The position numbers and the translations under genes are program-made. A stretch of 64,000 nucleotides of DNA, taken from JAOSJT01 sp035362335 (GTDB taxonomy: Bacteria; Bacteroidota; Ignavibacteria; SZUA-365). The DNA lies in the NCBI GenBank assembly GCA_035362335.1, contig DAOSDL010000002.1, positions 62,001 through 126,000 of the forward strand. The letters are read 5' to 3'. The notes beneath the pieces were generated by a model. It did no database searches. It had not been told where the DNA came from and saw nothing but the letters and a program-made list of their open reading frames with translations. Below, piece by piece: positions 17,888 to 27,111 of the stretch (position 1 is the stretch's first letter; the number at the start of each line of letters is the position of its first letter).

Positions 17888-17902
17888 GTCCGATCGCCGG
17901 GT

Positions 17903-20593
17903 TCACATGACGCCGGCGAGCAGTTCCTCCATGGTTTTCATAAGCACGGCATGGTCGACCGGCTTGGAGAAGTAGCGGTTGCAGCCCGCGCTGAGGCAGC
18001 GGTCGCGATCAGAGGCGAAGGCATGCGCCGTTACCGCGATGATGGGTACGCGGGAGAATCGCGGAATTTTTCTGATATCCGTCACGAAGTCCAAACCGCT
18101 TTCCTCACCTCCGAGGGAGACGTCGGTGATAATGATGTCGACCTCGCGGGACTGGATGACCTCGTTGGCCTCCATGACATTCTCGGCGGTGAAAACGTTG
18201 AAATTTTTCTTCAGCGTGATGCGCATGAATTGCCTCGTGTCCGCATCGTCCTCGATCACAAGCAAATTGGGCAGCTTGCGTTCCACCACACCGGTGGTGG
18301 GTTTGGGAATGACGAGCTGGCGGCGCTGGCGCGACATGCCTTCCACCGGCAGGTCCACGTCCACGATCATGCTTTCGGGCAGGGTGATGGTGAAAATGGA
18401 TCCCACGCCACGGGCGCTTTTGATGGTGATGCGTCCGCCCACCTGTTCGAGATAACGGCGCACGAGCGCCAGTCCGAGACCCACGCCTTCGAAAGCATGA
18501 CGGGCGCTGTCGGTTTCGACGGCGTTGAGCTGGAACATCTTCATCTGATATTCCTCAGAAATGCCCACGCCGGTATCCTCGACGTCGATGGCAACCTCGC
18601 CGGTGTCGCGCTGATACAGGCGCACTTCGATATAGCCCTTGCGGGTGAACTTCACCGCGTTGTCCAGCAGACTTTCGACGGTCTTCATCAGGAAGCCCTC
18701 GTCGGCGCGCACGGTCGCATCACCGAGTTGATTGTCGAAGGTCATGGCCAGGCCTTTTTCCTCGGCCTGATTGCGCATGCTTTGCACGCGATCCTCGATC
18801 AGGCGGCGCAGCGACACTTCGCTTTCCTGAAACTCGATATTGCCGGTTTGCAGGCGCGAAATGTCGAGGATGAGATCGATGGATTTCGTGAGTTTCTCCG
18901 CCGCTTCGAAGACGAAGCCGAAATACTTTTCCTGCTCCTTCCCCATCGAACTTTTGAGTTCGGCGGAGATATGGTTGAGATAACCGATCATGATGTACAG
19001 CGGCGTGCGGATACCATGCGAGATGTTCGCGATGAACGCATCCTTGAGTTTGTCGGCGGCTTCCACCGTCTCCTTCGCATCGATGAGCGATTGCTCGATT
19101 TTCTTGCGCTCGCTGATATCGTTCTTGATCGCCACGAAATAATTGATGGTGCCGAAGACGTCCTTGACCGGCGTGATGGTCTGCTCTTCGAAATAGCTGC
19201 TGCCGTCCTTGCGCGTACTGATCAGTTCGCCCTGCCAGACGCGTCCGGATTGAATTGTTTCCCAGACGTGATCGTAGGCGGCGGGATCGCTTTCTGGCGC
19301 TTGCAGCACGCGGAGGTTGCGACCGATAGACTCGCTCATCTTGTAGCCGGTGAGCTGCGTAAAGGCGGCATTGACCCAGATAATGGTGCCTTCGTCGTCG
19401 GTAATGGCGATGGAATTCGCTGCGGCTTCCAGTGCGGCGCTTTGCAGATGCAATTGCGCCTCGGCCTTTTTGCGATCGGTGATATCGCGGACAATGGTCA
19501 CGGTCTGATCGATCCCGCAGGGCGCGATGCGGGCTTCGAAGTAGCGAGTACCATCGAGAAAAGGAATGGAGTATTCACGAATCTGCACTTCACCGGTTTC
19601 TAGCGCGGCATTGAAGGACAACTCGAATTGCGCCATGAGATTCCACGCGTACTGTTCGCGCGTCATCTCGGTTTTGAGTTGACCGGGAGGAATGAGCAAC
19701 ACCGGATCGGGCGAGTAGATGCCGCTGCCGTCGCGGAGCAGCATGAGATCCGGCAGAGCGCTGAGTACCGCGCGCTGACGCGATTCGCTTTCGCGCAGGG
19801 CTTCCTCGATGCGGCGGCGCTCATCCACCTCTTCATTCAATTCACGGGTGCGCTCCACGACGCGTTCCTCGAGCGTTTGGTTTGCCAACTCGAGATCGTC
19901 GTAGGCATTTTTCAGATTGCCCACCATCTGGTTGAAGGAAAACGCCAGATGCCCCACCTCGTCCTGCGACGAGACTTGCGCGCGTTCCACCAGATTGCCG
20001 CTGGCGATTTGCTCCACGGTTTCCACCATGCTGCGCAGCGGATTGGTGATGACGGTGGATACACCGATGACGGTGAACACACCGACGAGGAAGATGATGA
20101 GACTGATGATGGCGATGCTGGTCTGACTGTCGGCCACATCGCGGTGCACATCCCGCAGCGACATTCCCACGTAGACGGTACCGAGCCGCCTCCCTTCGCG
20201 CATGATGGGTGCGGCGGATTTGCACACGCGTTCATCGGCGCTGATGGGCGGTTCGAGTTGCTTGTAGCGCGCGGCTTGCGCCTGCGGCTTGCGCAGGGCG
20301 TGCCGGACATTGCCCGTGGCGTCAGCTATGACGGCGTACTCGAGCAGTGTATCCTGCGCAGCCGACTGCAGGCTGAGTTCCAGCGCGCCTCTGTCACCGA
20401 GTTTGGGGGATTGCGCGGCGAGCAATGCGGTGGAAGTGGACAGGGCGCGGGCGCGTTGCAGGAGGGTCTCCTGCGACAGCTCTTTGAGGCGCCAGGGGAA
20501 AAAGATGAAGATGAAAATAGAAATCGTCCAGAACAGCAGTGAAATGACCGCCGTCAGCTTTGCGCGAATCGACAGATTTGCGAATAGTTGCAT
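17903..20593 (-). CDS. hybrid sensor histidine kinase, PAS-PAS-HisKA-HATPase-REC, with altered H-box
   Basis: 896 residues. Two membrane helices (about 12-33 and 157-182) bracket a periplasmic sensor; HAMP at about 183-235 leads into a coiled coil, a PAS-like region (about 275-378), a clear PAS/PAC (about 385-500, ending VAIKNDISERKKIEQ), HisKA (about 515-580), HATPase (about 630-745, with SLLDNAVKF and DTGVGIS) and a C-terminal receiver (about 775-890, LLVIEDDADTRQFM, acceptor region IIITDVSLGGEE). The phospho-acceptor His526 lies in NISHGIRTPLY: the usual Glu after His is Gly. That Glu helps catalysis in HisKA kinases, so activity may be altered. The gene follows the secretin gene by 93 bp, hence it may monitor or control the pilus system. 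It ends at a strong terminator. Confidence 0.85.
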   Translation of the reverse strand: MQLFANLSIRAKLTAVISLLFWTISIFIFIFFPWRLKELSQETLLQRARALSTSTALLAAQSPKLGDRGALELSLQSAAQDTLLEYAVIADATGNVRHALRKPQAQAARYKQLEPPISADERVCKSAAPIMREGRRLGTVYVGMSLRDVHRDVADSQTSIAIISLIIFLVGVFTVIGVSTVITNPLRSMVETVEQIASGNLVERAQVSSQDEVGHLAFSFNQMVGNLKNAYDDLELANQTLEERVVERTRELNEEVDERRRIEEALRESESRQRAVLSALPDLMLLRDGSGIYSPDPVLLIPPGQLKTEMTREQYAWNLMAQFELSFNAALETGEVQIREYSIPFLDGTRYFEARIAPCGIDQTVTIVRDITDRKKAEAQLHLQSAALEAAANSIAITDDEGTIIWVNAAFTQLTGYKMSESIGRNLRVLQAPESDPAAYDHVWETIQSGRVWQGELISTRKDGSSYFEEQTITPVKDVFGTINYFVAIKNDISERKKIEQSLIDAKETVEAADKLKDAFIANISHGIRTPLYIMIGYLNHISAELKSSMGKEQEKYFGFVFEAAEKLTKSIDLILDISRLQTGNIEFQESEVSLRRLIEDRVQSMRNQAEEKGLAMTFDNQLGDATVRADEGFLMKTVESLLDNAVKFTRKGYIEVRLYQRDTGEVAIDVEDTGVGISEEYQMKMFQLNAVETDSARHAFEGVGLGLALVRRYLEQVGGRITIKSARGVGSIFTITLPESMIVDVDLPVEGMSRQRRQLVIPKPTTGVVERKLPNLLVIEDDADTRQFMRITLKKNFNVFTAENVMEANEVIQSREVDIIITDVSLGGEESGLDFVTDIRKIPRFSRVPIIAVTAHAFASDRDRCLSAGCNRYFSKPVDHAVLMKTMEELLAGVM

Positions 20594-20686
20594 GGACAGT
20601 CACTCCTCCGGACGTGAAATGGAAACACTACACCAAACTACATGCCGCCGGCAGCGTTGGACGCCACCGGCGGAACGGAGATCACA

Positions 20687-21955
20687 TCAGCGGTTTTCCC
20701 GCGCGGCTTCGATCTGGCGAAGAAGATTCAGCCGCAATTCCTCAAGGCGCACCGACTCGTTGCGCAAGGCCTGTTGGCCGCTGCGGATTTCCGTCAGTTT
20801 CTGCGCCACACGTTTCTCGATGGACGGCACGACCGAGGCCTTGAGCACGATGATCAATTCCTTTTTATCGATCGTGGTCTCTTCATAGCCAAAAATATAG
20901 CGCAGACCGAAGACCCACCATGGCAGATCCCGCAGAAAAGGTACACCGCGGCGCACATTTTTCGCCTCATTTGTCACCAGACCACCGACCACGGTTTCCT
21001 CGCCATCGATGAGGATGACGGAGGTATTGGCCACGGTTTTATTCACGATGGTGGTCACCGGATCGGGTTGCGCAGTACTGCGCTCGGCGGTGATTTTCAG
21101 ATGCACGAATTCGAGTGAATCCTGAATGAGCACTTCCGGCGTGACTTCGATGATGGTACCCGTGGAGAAAAATTTCTCGGTGGTGTTGCCGGCGAAATCT
21201 TTTTGCTTGATGGAAAAATCCTGTCCCACTTGAATGCGGCCGGTTTCGCCGGAACGCACGGTGATGTTGGGACTGGAAATGAGTTCACCGAGATTTTCCG
21301 ATTGAAAGGCCTTCAATGCGGCGAGCAATTCCACAGTGCCGTTGCCATAGGCCAGGGTGGTGATGGAACCAACCTCGATCTCGGTTTCACCTTCGGACCC
21401 GCCGCCGTCTTCATCCTGTCCGAAGCGGCTGGTTCCGGTGGTGGACGTCAACTGGCCGAGGCTGACCGACGGCGTGGTGTTGGTCAGATACCAATCGAGA
21501 CCGAGCCGTTCCAGTTCGGTGCGGTTGGCTTCGAAGAACACCGCGCTGATCTGCACTTCGCGCGTGGTCATGGCCTGTTTGGCCTTTACGCGGGAGGTGT
21601 CGCTTTTGCCACCGGCCATTTTCGAGAGATTGTACACGCGCACGAAATCCTCATTCTCCACGTACCAATGCCCCATGGCCTTGAGCACGAGTTCGAAGGC
21701 GTCCAACCAATGCATATGCGCGATGTTGATGCCGATTTTATCGCGGACATCACCATCGTAAATGATGGGCTTGCCGCGGAAGCGCTTGTGCGCGGTATTG
21801 AAAATTTCCACCGCCTGTATGAAGGTGGTGGTCGCCTCCATGGAAATCAATTCCTCGGGAGCGGTGTATTCTCGCACCGGGAGGCGTTCCTGTGCGCTGG
21901 CCGCTGTGGCGAAGCACAATCCCAGGAGCAGGAGGAGTATGATGGATTTGGTCAT
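20687..21955 (-). CDS. short secretin (PilQ/GspD-like outer-membrane channel)
   Basis: 422 residues. A signal peptide (MTKSIILLLLLGLCFATAASA) precedes an STN/N0-like domain (about 40-110), then the secretin channel domain (about 145-390) with QISAVFFEANRTELERLGLDW, a Gly/Ser-rich DEDGGGSEGE gate loop, and LISSPNITVRSGETGRIQVG, VNKTVANTSVILIDGEETVVGGL and GVPFLRDLPW, all secretin signatures. It lacks the repeated N1-N3 domains of most PilQ and GspD. The C-terminus adds a coiled-coil helix (VEKRVAQKLTE through IEAARENR). Secretins form multimeric outer-membrane gates for pili or substrates. The ATG at 21955 has GAGG six bases upstream; the ATG at 21967 overlapping the previous stop is an alternative. 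Confidence 0.85.
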   Translation of the reverse strand: MTKSIILLLLLGLCFATAASAQERLPVREYTAPEELISMEATTTFIQAVEIFNTAHKRFRGKPIIYDGDVRDKIGINIAHMHWLDAFELVLKAMGHWYVENEDFVRVYNLSKMAGGKSDTSRVKAKQAMTTREVQISAVFFEANRTELERLGLDWYLTNTTPSVSLGQLTSTTGTSRFGQDEDGGGSEGETEIEVGSITTLAYGNGTVELLAALKAFQSENLGELISSPNITVRSGETGRIQVGQDFSIKQKDFAGNTTEKFFSTGTIIEVTPEVLIQDSLEFVHLKITAERSTAQPDPVTTIVNKTVANTSVILIDGEETVVGGLVTNEAKNVRRGVPFLRDLPWWVFGLRYIFGYEETTIDKKELIIVLKASVVPSIEKRVAQKLTEIRSGQQALRNESVRLEELRLNLLRQIEAARENR

Positions 21956-21963
21956 GGAGGACC

Positions 21964-22872
21964 TCATTTCTTCTGTGGACCGACATTCTGATTATCAAGA
22001 CGCAACGTCAGCATGAAGCGTTCGATGATTCCGCCTTTGTTGAGAAGGAAGAGTACCTGACGCCGCTCGGGCATGATTTTCGACACATAGCCGAGATACA
22101 CCTCGTCGCCTTCGCTGAGCATGACGAGCTGATTGTTCTGATCGCTGATGAAGGCCTTGCCTTTCATGATGGCGAGCAGCGTGGATTGCTCCACATTCGG
22201 AAGATCGAAGGTATTGGGTGGAATTTCCGGTGTGACCAACGAGCGGAAAGGATCGTGGGTGAAGACCGGGAAACTGGTATTCGCCAGCGACAGTGTGGCC
22301 AATGTATCGGCGAAGGGTTCCTGTTCAGAGTAGTAGGCGAGCACGTCCACATCGAACTGCACGGTGTGCTCGATGCGGCCCATGTCGTCGTTGACCTTGT
22401 GCAATTCGCGGATATCGAAATTGTTCAACTTCATCAGGCGCGGGCCGAATTCGAGATACTGCACCATACGCCCGAAGCTTGCGAAAGGCCCCTGCCCCGC
22501 GAGGTGGTAACGGATGTAGCCGCAGCCCTCCTGCTTGACCTCCTCCTCGGTGAACACGTTCAGATCGAGATCGGGACAATAGGCGAGGATGTCGTTGAGG
22601 TATTGATTCGTGCGGCTGGCGATTTCCTGCGTCGGCAGGGTTTTGGGGCGGCGGCGCCAGGAGGCGTTGAGCATTTCCACGCGTTCCTGCACAGCTACAA
22701 GACGATCAAAGAGCGCGTTGGGATCGCCCAACTGTTGCTGCAACTGCTGGCGCTCTTGGACGAGTTGTTCGAGTTTTGGTTGTTGCTCGAAGTAAATGTA
22801 GCCGAAGCCCGCGCCCCCTGCGAGGAGGACGAGTACGGCGAGAATGATGCTATTGCGAACGACATATGGCAT
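21964..22872 (-). CDS. PilO-like inner-membrane protein with PilP-like C-terminal domain
   Basis: 302 residues with one N-terminal membrane helix (about 8-27: SIILAVLVLLAGGAGFGYIYF), then a coiled coil (EQQPKLEQLVQERQQLQQQL) and a PilO ferredoxin-like periplasmic domain (about 60-180, including GQGPFASFGRMVQYLEFGPRL). The last roughly 75 residues (LLAIMKGKAFISDQNNQLVMLSEGDEVYLGYVSKI...) resemble the beta-rich pilus-secretin linker domain of PilP. If right, this is a PilO-PilP fusion joining the inner-membrane alignment complex to the secretin. It is followed directly by the secretin gene with a 9-bp gap and preceded by the PilMN fusion, exactly the pilM-N-O-P-Q order in compressed form. Confidence 0.7.
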   Translation of the reverse strand: MPYVVRNSIILAVLVLLAGGAGFGYIYFEQQPKLEQLVQERQQLQQQLGDPNALFDRLVAVQERVEMLNASWRRRPKTLPTQEIASRTNQYLNDILAYCPDLDLNVFTEEEVKQEGCGYIRYHLAGQGPFASFGRMVQYLEFGPRLMKLNNFDIRELHKVNDDMGRIEHTVQFDVDVLAYYSEQEPFADTLATLSLANTSFPVFTHDPFRSLVTPEIPPNTFDLPNVEQSTLLAIMKGKAFISDQNNQLVMLSEGDEVYLGYVSKIMPERRQVLFLLNKGGIIERFMLTLRLDNQNVGPQKK

Positions 22873-22886
22873 GGTTGGTCCTCCCG

Positions 22887-24557
22887 CTACTTGTCTTTCG
22901 CGCCCTTCGCCTGCTTGCCCTGCGCTGGCGGCGTGGCGTTGGGTTTGGGTTCGGGTGCGATGTCTCCGAGTGCGCTGCGCACGGAGTCGTGCCAGCGCGC
23001 GGCACGGGAACCGCTGTTGGGATAGAGCATGTCCGGGAAGAGTTGCACGTCGTAGCGGAACACTTTGAGTTTGCCGATTTCCTGCACGGAAACCTCGCGC
23101 AAGCGCGTGCTACCGATGAAATTCGTCAGCGCGGGAATGGGAGGACGCTGCAGCGAATAGCCGATGACGGCCATGCCCCCGTCCTTGTCCACTTTCATCT
23201 CCGACACCCAGATATTCCCGATCGAGGCTGTACCTCGTGCGAGCGTATCCAGCGTTTCGGTCCACAACTCCGAGCCCACGAGCAGGGTGTCGAGCGTGGT
23301 GGTTGCGGTGCGAATGGCCTGGGAGCGTGCCTCGAGCTCGGTGATCTGGTCCACGATTTGTTGCTGCTCGGCGAGTTGCTGTCGGTCGAAGGCCATCGCG
23401 TTCTCGATGGTGTCGATTTCGGCCTGTCGCTCAAGCACGTTCATGGTGACGTACACCACGAGTCCGAAGAGAAGGATGAGCAACAGCACGCCATGCCAGG
23501 CGAGTTTGAAACGCTTCTGATCTTCACGGATTTTCGGCGGTGTGACATCGAGACGGTAGAAATGCGGGAATTTCGGCAGTAACGCTTCCCACGCCACGGA
23601 GATGGGCACGATGTAGCTGTTCATCTCGCGCAGCAAATCCTTGTCGTCGGAGTGCCCGATGCGTAAGCGGCGGAGCGAATGGAAAATGACGTTCGGATTG
23701 TTTTCGAGGATTTCCTCTTTCAATCCAATTTCCTCGGCCTTGCCGCTGAGCACAACGCGGTCGGGATTGAGATAGCCGGCGTTTTCGGCCACGAGCTCGA
23801 TGCGATTGTACAGCGTGGACACCAGATGCGCATCGTGGGCGCCTTGCTGAATTGACGGACCGATATACTCGAGGTCGTTGCCCTTCATGACGTAGAAGCG
23901 CGTCACGTCCTCATCCACGTGAATCACCTGCATCATCTCCGTGGGCTTGGCCGGATAGTGGGCGCGCACCATGTTGATGAGGGCGATATCTGTGCTGGTG
24001 GTGAATTCGATGCGCGGCGATCGCTTGCTCGTCCCCTGCGGCGTGGTGCAGAGTTCGATGAGCGGCGATTGTTCGAGCTGCGCGACGGCAATCACATTGC
24101 GGTCGCCGGTTTTCTGCAGGGCTACGGACTTCTTGTTCAGTTCGACGTTGAGCGCCTTCTGAATTTCTTCTACCACACGTTGCCGGATTTTCGCGGGTGT
24201 GTCCTTCTTCTTGTCAAAGGGCACCAGCGACGTGCGCAGATAGGGTTGCTCGAAGGCGAGCGAGAAAGAAGCTCCGGGCGCATAATGCGTGGCGATGAAC
24301 TCGCGGATGGAGCCGAAGTCGATGCTCTCGGCGCCATCGCTCTCGCCACCGCCGCCGCCAGCCGAATCGAAGGGATTGTCGCTTTTGGGCGCTTCGTCCT
24401 CAACGCTGCTGACGAACTGTTTCACTGGCAGCGGCATGGATGCGAGATCCATAACGTTGAGCTTTGTCCCGTTGCGGCCAACGGTTGCCAGGCGCAACGT
24501 GGCTCCCTCGATGGAGAGTCCGATGCAGACTTGCTGCGGTCGTGGCGGTTTACTCAT
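22887..24557 (-). CDS. PilM-PilN fusion (GspL-like) inner-membrane platform protein
   Basis: 556 residues. The N-terminal half (about 1-360) is an actin-like ATPase of the PilM type: VCIGLSIEGATLRLATVGRNG opens it, and later segments HVDEDVTRFYVMKGNDLEY and VVLSGKAEEIGL fit the second nucleotide-binding lobe. A single membrane helix follows at about 370-390 (FKLAWHGVLLLILLFGLVVYV), then a coiled coil and a PilN-like ferredoxin periplasmic domain (SIGNIWVSEMKVDKDGGMAVIGYS...). In most type IV pilus systems PilM is soluble and binds the N-terminal tail of PilN; here they are one chain, the same layout as GspL of type II secretion. It links the PilB motor to the envelope-spanning complex. The PilOP gene begins 14 bp downstream. 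Confidence 0.75.
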   Translation of the reverse strand: MSKPPRPQQVCIGLSIEGATLRLATVGRNGTKLNVMDLASMPLPVKQFVSSVEDEAPKSDNPFDSAGGGGGESDGAESIDFGSIREFIATHYAPGASFSLAFEQPYLRTSLVPFDKKKDTPAKIRQRVVEEIQKALNVELNKKSVALQKTGDRNVIAVAQLEQSPLIELCTTPQGTSKRSPRIEFTTSTDIALINMVRAHYPAKPTEMMQVIHVDEDVTRFYVMKGNDLEYIGPSIQQGAHDAHLVSTLYNRIELVAENAGYLNPDRVVLSGKAEEIGLKEEILENNPNVIFHSLRRLRIGHSDDKDLLREMNSYIVPISVAWEALLPKFPHFYRLDVTPPKIREDQKRFKLAWHGVLLLILLFGLVVYVTMNVLERQAEIDTIENAMAFDRQQLAEQQQIVDQITELEARSQAIRTATTTLDTLLVGSELWTETLDTLARGTASIGNIWVSEMKVDKDGGMAVIGYSLQRPPIPALTNFIGSTRLREVSVQEIGKLKVFRYDVQLFPDMLYPNSGSRAARWHDSVRSALGDIAPEPKPNATPPAQGKQAKGAKDK

Positions 24558-24596
24558 AGGCAGGCAGTCGTATTAGGGTGCGGCGCGCCACTGCGC

Positions 24597-25916
24597 TCAG
24601 CCGACCTGTTTATTGATCAACTGTCGAATCCGCTTCTTGTTGTTCGCGTGGTTCACCGCTTCATCGACACTGATGATTTTCTGCGTGTAGAGCCGGTACA
24701 AATCCTGCTCCATGGTGATCATGCCGAGAGCGCCGCCCTCGGTGATCATCTGATAGATCTCGCTGGTGTTGCCGTTCTTGATCGCCGCGCGCACCGATGG
24801 AGTGACGATCAGCACCTCTTTGGCGAGGGTGCGTTTCCTGTCCACTGTGGGCACGAGTTTCTGCGAGATGACGAGGCGCAACACATCGGCCAGACGATTG
24901 CGCACGCGCTCCTGCTCCACCGGTGGAACCTCGCCGATGATGCGGTCGATGCTTTCCACCGCCGAGGACGTGTGCAGTGTGGAAAACACCTTGTGGCCGG
25001 AGTCGGTGATTTCCAAGGCCGACATGATGGTCTCGGGATCGCGCATTTCACCGATCATCACGATATCGGGATCCTGGCGAAGGGCCTGCACGGTGCCATC
25101 CTTAAACGATAGCACATCGCGGCCCACCTCGCGGTGGCGTATCACCGAGCGCTGCGGCTGATGCACGTATTCGATGGGCGCGCCGATTATGATGATATGC
25201 GAATCCACCGAACTGTTGTTGGCATCGATGATGGCATCGAGCGTGGTACTTTTGCCCGAGCCGGTGATGCCCGTGACGAGAATCAACCCCTCCTTGGTGT
25301 GCTTGAGGTTGACGATGTTCGTGATGTTGGGATGAAAATTGTAGCTCGAATAGGGCCGGATTTTCGCTGTGATGGCGCGCATGTTCATGCCCACGGCGTC
25401 GAGATCGAAATACGCGGTGCCGCGGTAGCGGTACATCTCACCGTCGACGATGGTCTGGTAGGAAAAATCCAGACTGCGCTGCTCGAGCAGCACCAAACGC
25501 TGCTTGGGCAGCACGAGCGATTGAATCAGCACATCGGCGTAGGGGGATGCGAGCTCGGGCAGGTTTTTCTGCGGTAGCTTATTGCCATGCACACGGAACC
25601 AGATTTCGCCACGTGTACCAAAGCTTCCGATATCGATATCCGATGCTTCGATGTCGCGCATGCGCTTGAGAATGTGTTCGTAGAACACGCGCAACACCTG
25701 TATGGCCTTGTCATCGAGTGTTTCGAGCTTGCGTGTGATGAATTCCTGGCGCTCCGTGCCGAAGTAATGCGGCGGCATGTCGCGCACCACGAATTCCATC
25801 ACCTTGAACGCATTCGAGGCGATTTTCTCGGGGAACACGTACTCCCCCGCCGGACGTCGCGGCGTCTCCGCGGCGGCGACGGGATTCCTGGCGGTATCCA
25901 GCTGTAACTCACTCAT
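24597..25916 (-). CDS. PilT/PilU-like ATPase with substituted Asp box
   Basis: 439 residues from the ATG at 25916. A PilT-type N2 domain is followed by the RecA-like core: Walker A GITGSGKS (216-223), Walker B DIVMIGEMRD (284-293) and HxxSTLHTSSAVESIDRI. The Asp box, which in PilT/PilB is TIEDPIE and orders catalytic residues, reads IIGAPIEYVH (Gly245, Ala246), so both Glu and Asp are lost. This could make it a weak or non-catalytic partner, like PilU, or give a motor with altered hydrolysis. It is the first gene of the downstream pilus transcript (PilT, PilMN, PilOP, secretin) and is 153 bp from the minor pilin operon. Retraction of the pilus is the expected role. Confidence 0.85.
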   Translation of the reverse strand: MSELQLDTARNPVAAAETPRRPAGEYVFPEKIASNAFKVMEFVVRDMPPHYFGTERQEFITRKLETLDDKAIQVLRVFYEHILKRMRDIEASDIDIGSFGTRGEIWFRVHGNKLPQKNLPELASPYADVLIQSLVLPKQRLVLLEQRSLDFSYQTIVDGEMYRYRGTAYFDLDAVGMNMRAITAKIRPYSSYNFHPNITNIVNLKHTKEGLILVTGITGSGKSTTLDAIIDANNSSVDSHIIIIGAPIEYVHQPQRSVIRHREVGRDVLSFKDGTVQALRQDPDIVMIGEMRDPETIMSALEITDSGHKVFSTLHTSSAVESIDRIIGEVPPVEQERVRNRLADVLRLVISQKLVPTVDRKRTLAKEVLIVTPSVRAAIKNGNTSEIYQMITEGGALGMITMEQDLYRLYTQKIISVDEAVNHANNKKRIRQLINKQVG

Positions 25917-26048
25917 GCAGGCCACAATCGGTGAAGTGGTACAGTCGCACGCAACCCCGGCGCAGTGTTGCGCCTCCGCCACGCGGAATGTTGGATGCGT
26001 AGCGGCAATATACTATGAATTCAGGACTAACGGAATATCGTCTCATAA

Positions 26049-26071
26049 AAAACTTTAACACCGGGGGTGTT
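26049..26071 (-). terminator. candidate terminator at the end of the minor pilin operon
   Basis: On the minus strand AACACC-CCC-GGTGTT is followed by AAAGTTTTTTATG. The stem overlaps the stop codon at 26070-26072. The stem is short (6 bp), but the U-run is good. Confidence 0.5.
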
Positions 26072-27101
26072 ACTCGTAGTACTTGTAAATTTCCACTTCC
26101 AGCAAGCCGAGGTTGGCCAGAATGGTCGTAAGCGCCTCGTAGCTGTAGCGCACGTCGGGCGTACCGTTCACATGCACATTGGTGGTTTTCGAAGGATCGG
26201 TGGTGCCCACCCACACTGTTCCGAGCAGCGAAGGTGTACCCGTGCCGCCCAGTTCGAGTTTGACATCGCCGGAGAGAGCGAGGACGATGCCCACCCAACT
26301 CACCTTGCCTTTCATGACCAACTGACCGTCAACCACAAGAATGCCGGCACCGGAAATCACGCCGCTCCATTCGAGATCGCCGGGGACATGCACGATTTCG
26401 GGATTGGCGGGAGTGCCGAATACGGCGTTGTTCGCGTACTTGCCAGCAGGCAGCAGTATCGTGCGCCTGTCCTTATAGAACTGCTGCAATTGGAAAAGAT
26501 TCGTCGTGCCGAAGGTACCAACACTTGGCGTCGAGCCCTTGCCCATCACGTTTGATGCAACACCATTGGCGGTCACTTGCTTCTCAACATCGCCTTCGAT
26601 TTTCGATGTCTGCACACCGATACCATGTACCGACGACGCGGACGCGACTCCCGAGAGATCCATTTTCCAGTCACGTCCGTCCACCGTCCAGGATTTACCC
26701 GAATTGGTGAAGGAGACGGAGTCGCCGAACACAGCCAGGGCGCTCTCGACGGTGGGGAAGATTGAGCTGAGCTTTGCCTCGACGAGAATCGGATGCGTGA
26801 AACCGTTGACGGTCCCCTGCGACTGAATACGCACACTGTCCACACCGATGTCGGTGATGCGCACAGTGACGCGGCCGCCCGCGGCGAGAACGTTGGTGTA
26901 ACCGGTGCGCCAGGTCTTCTGCCGCCGCAACTGTGTAACCGCCATGTTCACACCGCTGCGCGCCACGTTCAAGGCCTGTTCGCGTTCGAAGAATGACGCG
27001 GTGGCCTCATTGGAGTTGTCCCACACGCCAAGAAAGCCGAACAGCGATATGGAGAGCAGAAGCGACGATAGCGCCACGATGATAAGCGATTGCTGTCCCA
27101 T
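26070..27101 (-). CDS. minor prepilin-like protein (PilX-like)
   Basis: 343 residues starting MGQQSLIIVALSSLLLSISLF. The N-terminus is a class III-signal-like hydrophobic helix without the usual GFTLIE, and the rest is a long beta-rich, Gly/Ser/Thr-rich domain with no family match I can name (VGTFGTTNLFQLQQFYKDRRTILLPAGKY...). AGGAGG lies six bases before the ATG. The gene is last in the series PilC, PilB, PilV-like, PilW-like, this protein. By position and N-terminus it is a minor pilin that may prime or tip the fibre. A possible leader cleavage after Gly2, as in the major pilins, is inference. Confidence 0.65.
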   Translation of the reverse strand: MGQQSLIIVALSSLLLSISLFGFLGVWDNSNEATASFFEREQALNVARSGVNMAVTQLRRQKTWRTGYTNVLAAGGRVTVRITDIGVDSVRIQSQGTVNGFTHPILVEAKLSSIFPTVESALAVFGDSVSFTNSGKSWTVDGRDWKMDLSGVASASSVHGIGVQTSKIEGDVEKQVTANGVASNVMGKGSTPSVGTFGTTNLFQLQQFYKDRRTILLPAGKYANNAVFGTPANPEIVHVPGDLEWSGVISGAGILVVDGQLVMKGKVSWVGIVLALSGDVKLELGGTGTPSLLGTVWVGTTDPSKTTNVHVNGTPDVRYSYEALTTILANLGLLEVEIYKYYE

Positions 27102-27111
27102 GCCGCACCTC

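Noticed and set aside
17876..19603. 575-codon plus-strand frame opposite the hybrid kinase
   Set aside because: Exact antisense of the kinase domains; composition is typical of a shadow frame and no start signal exists.
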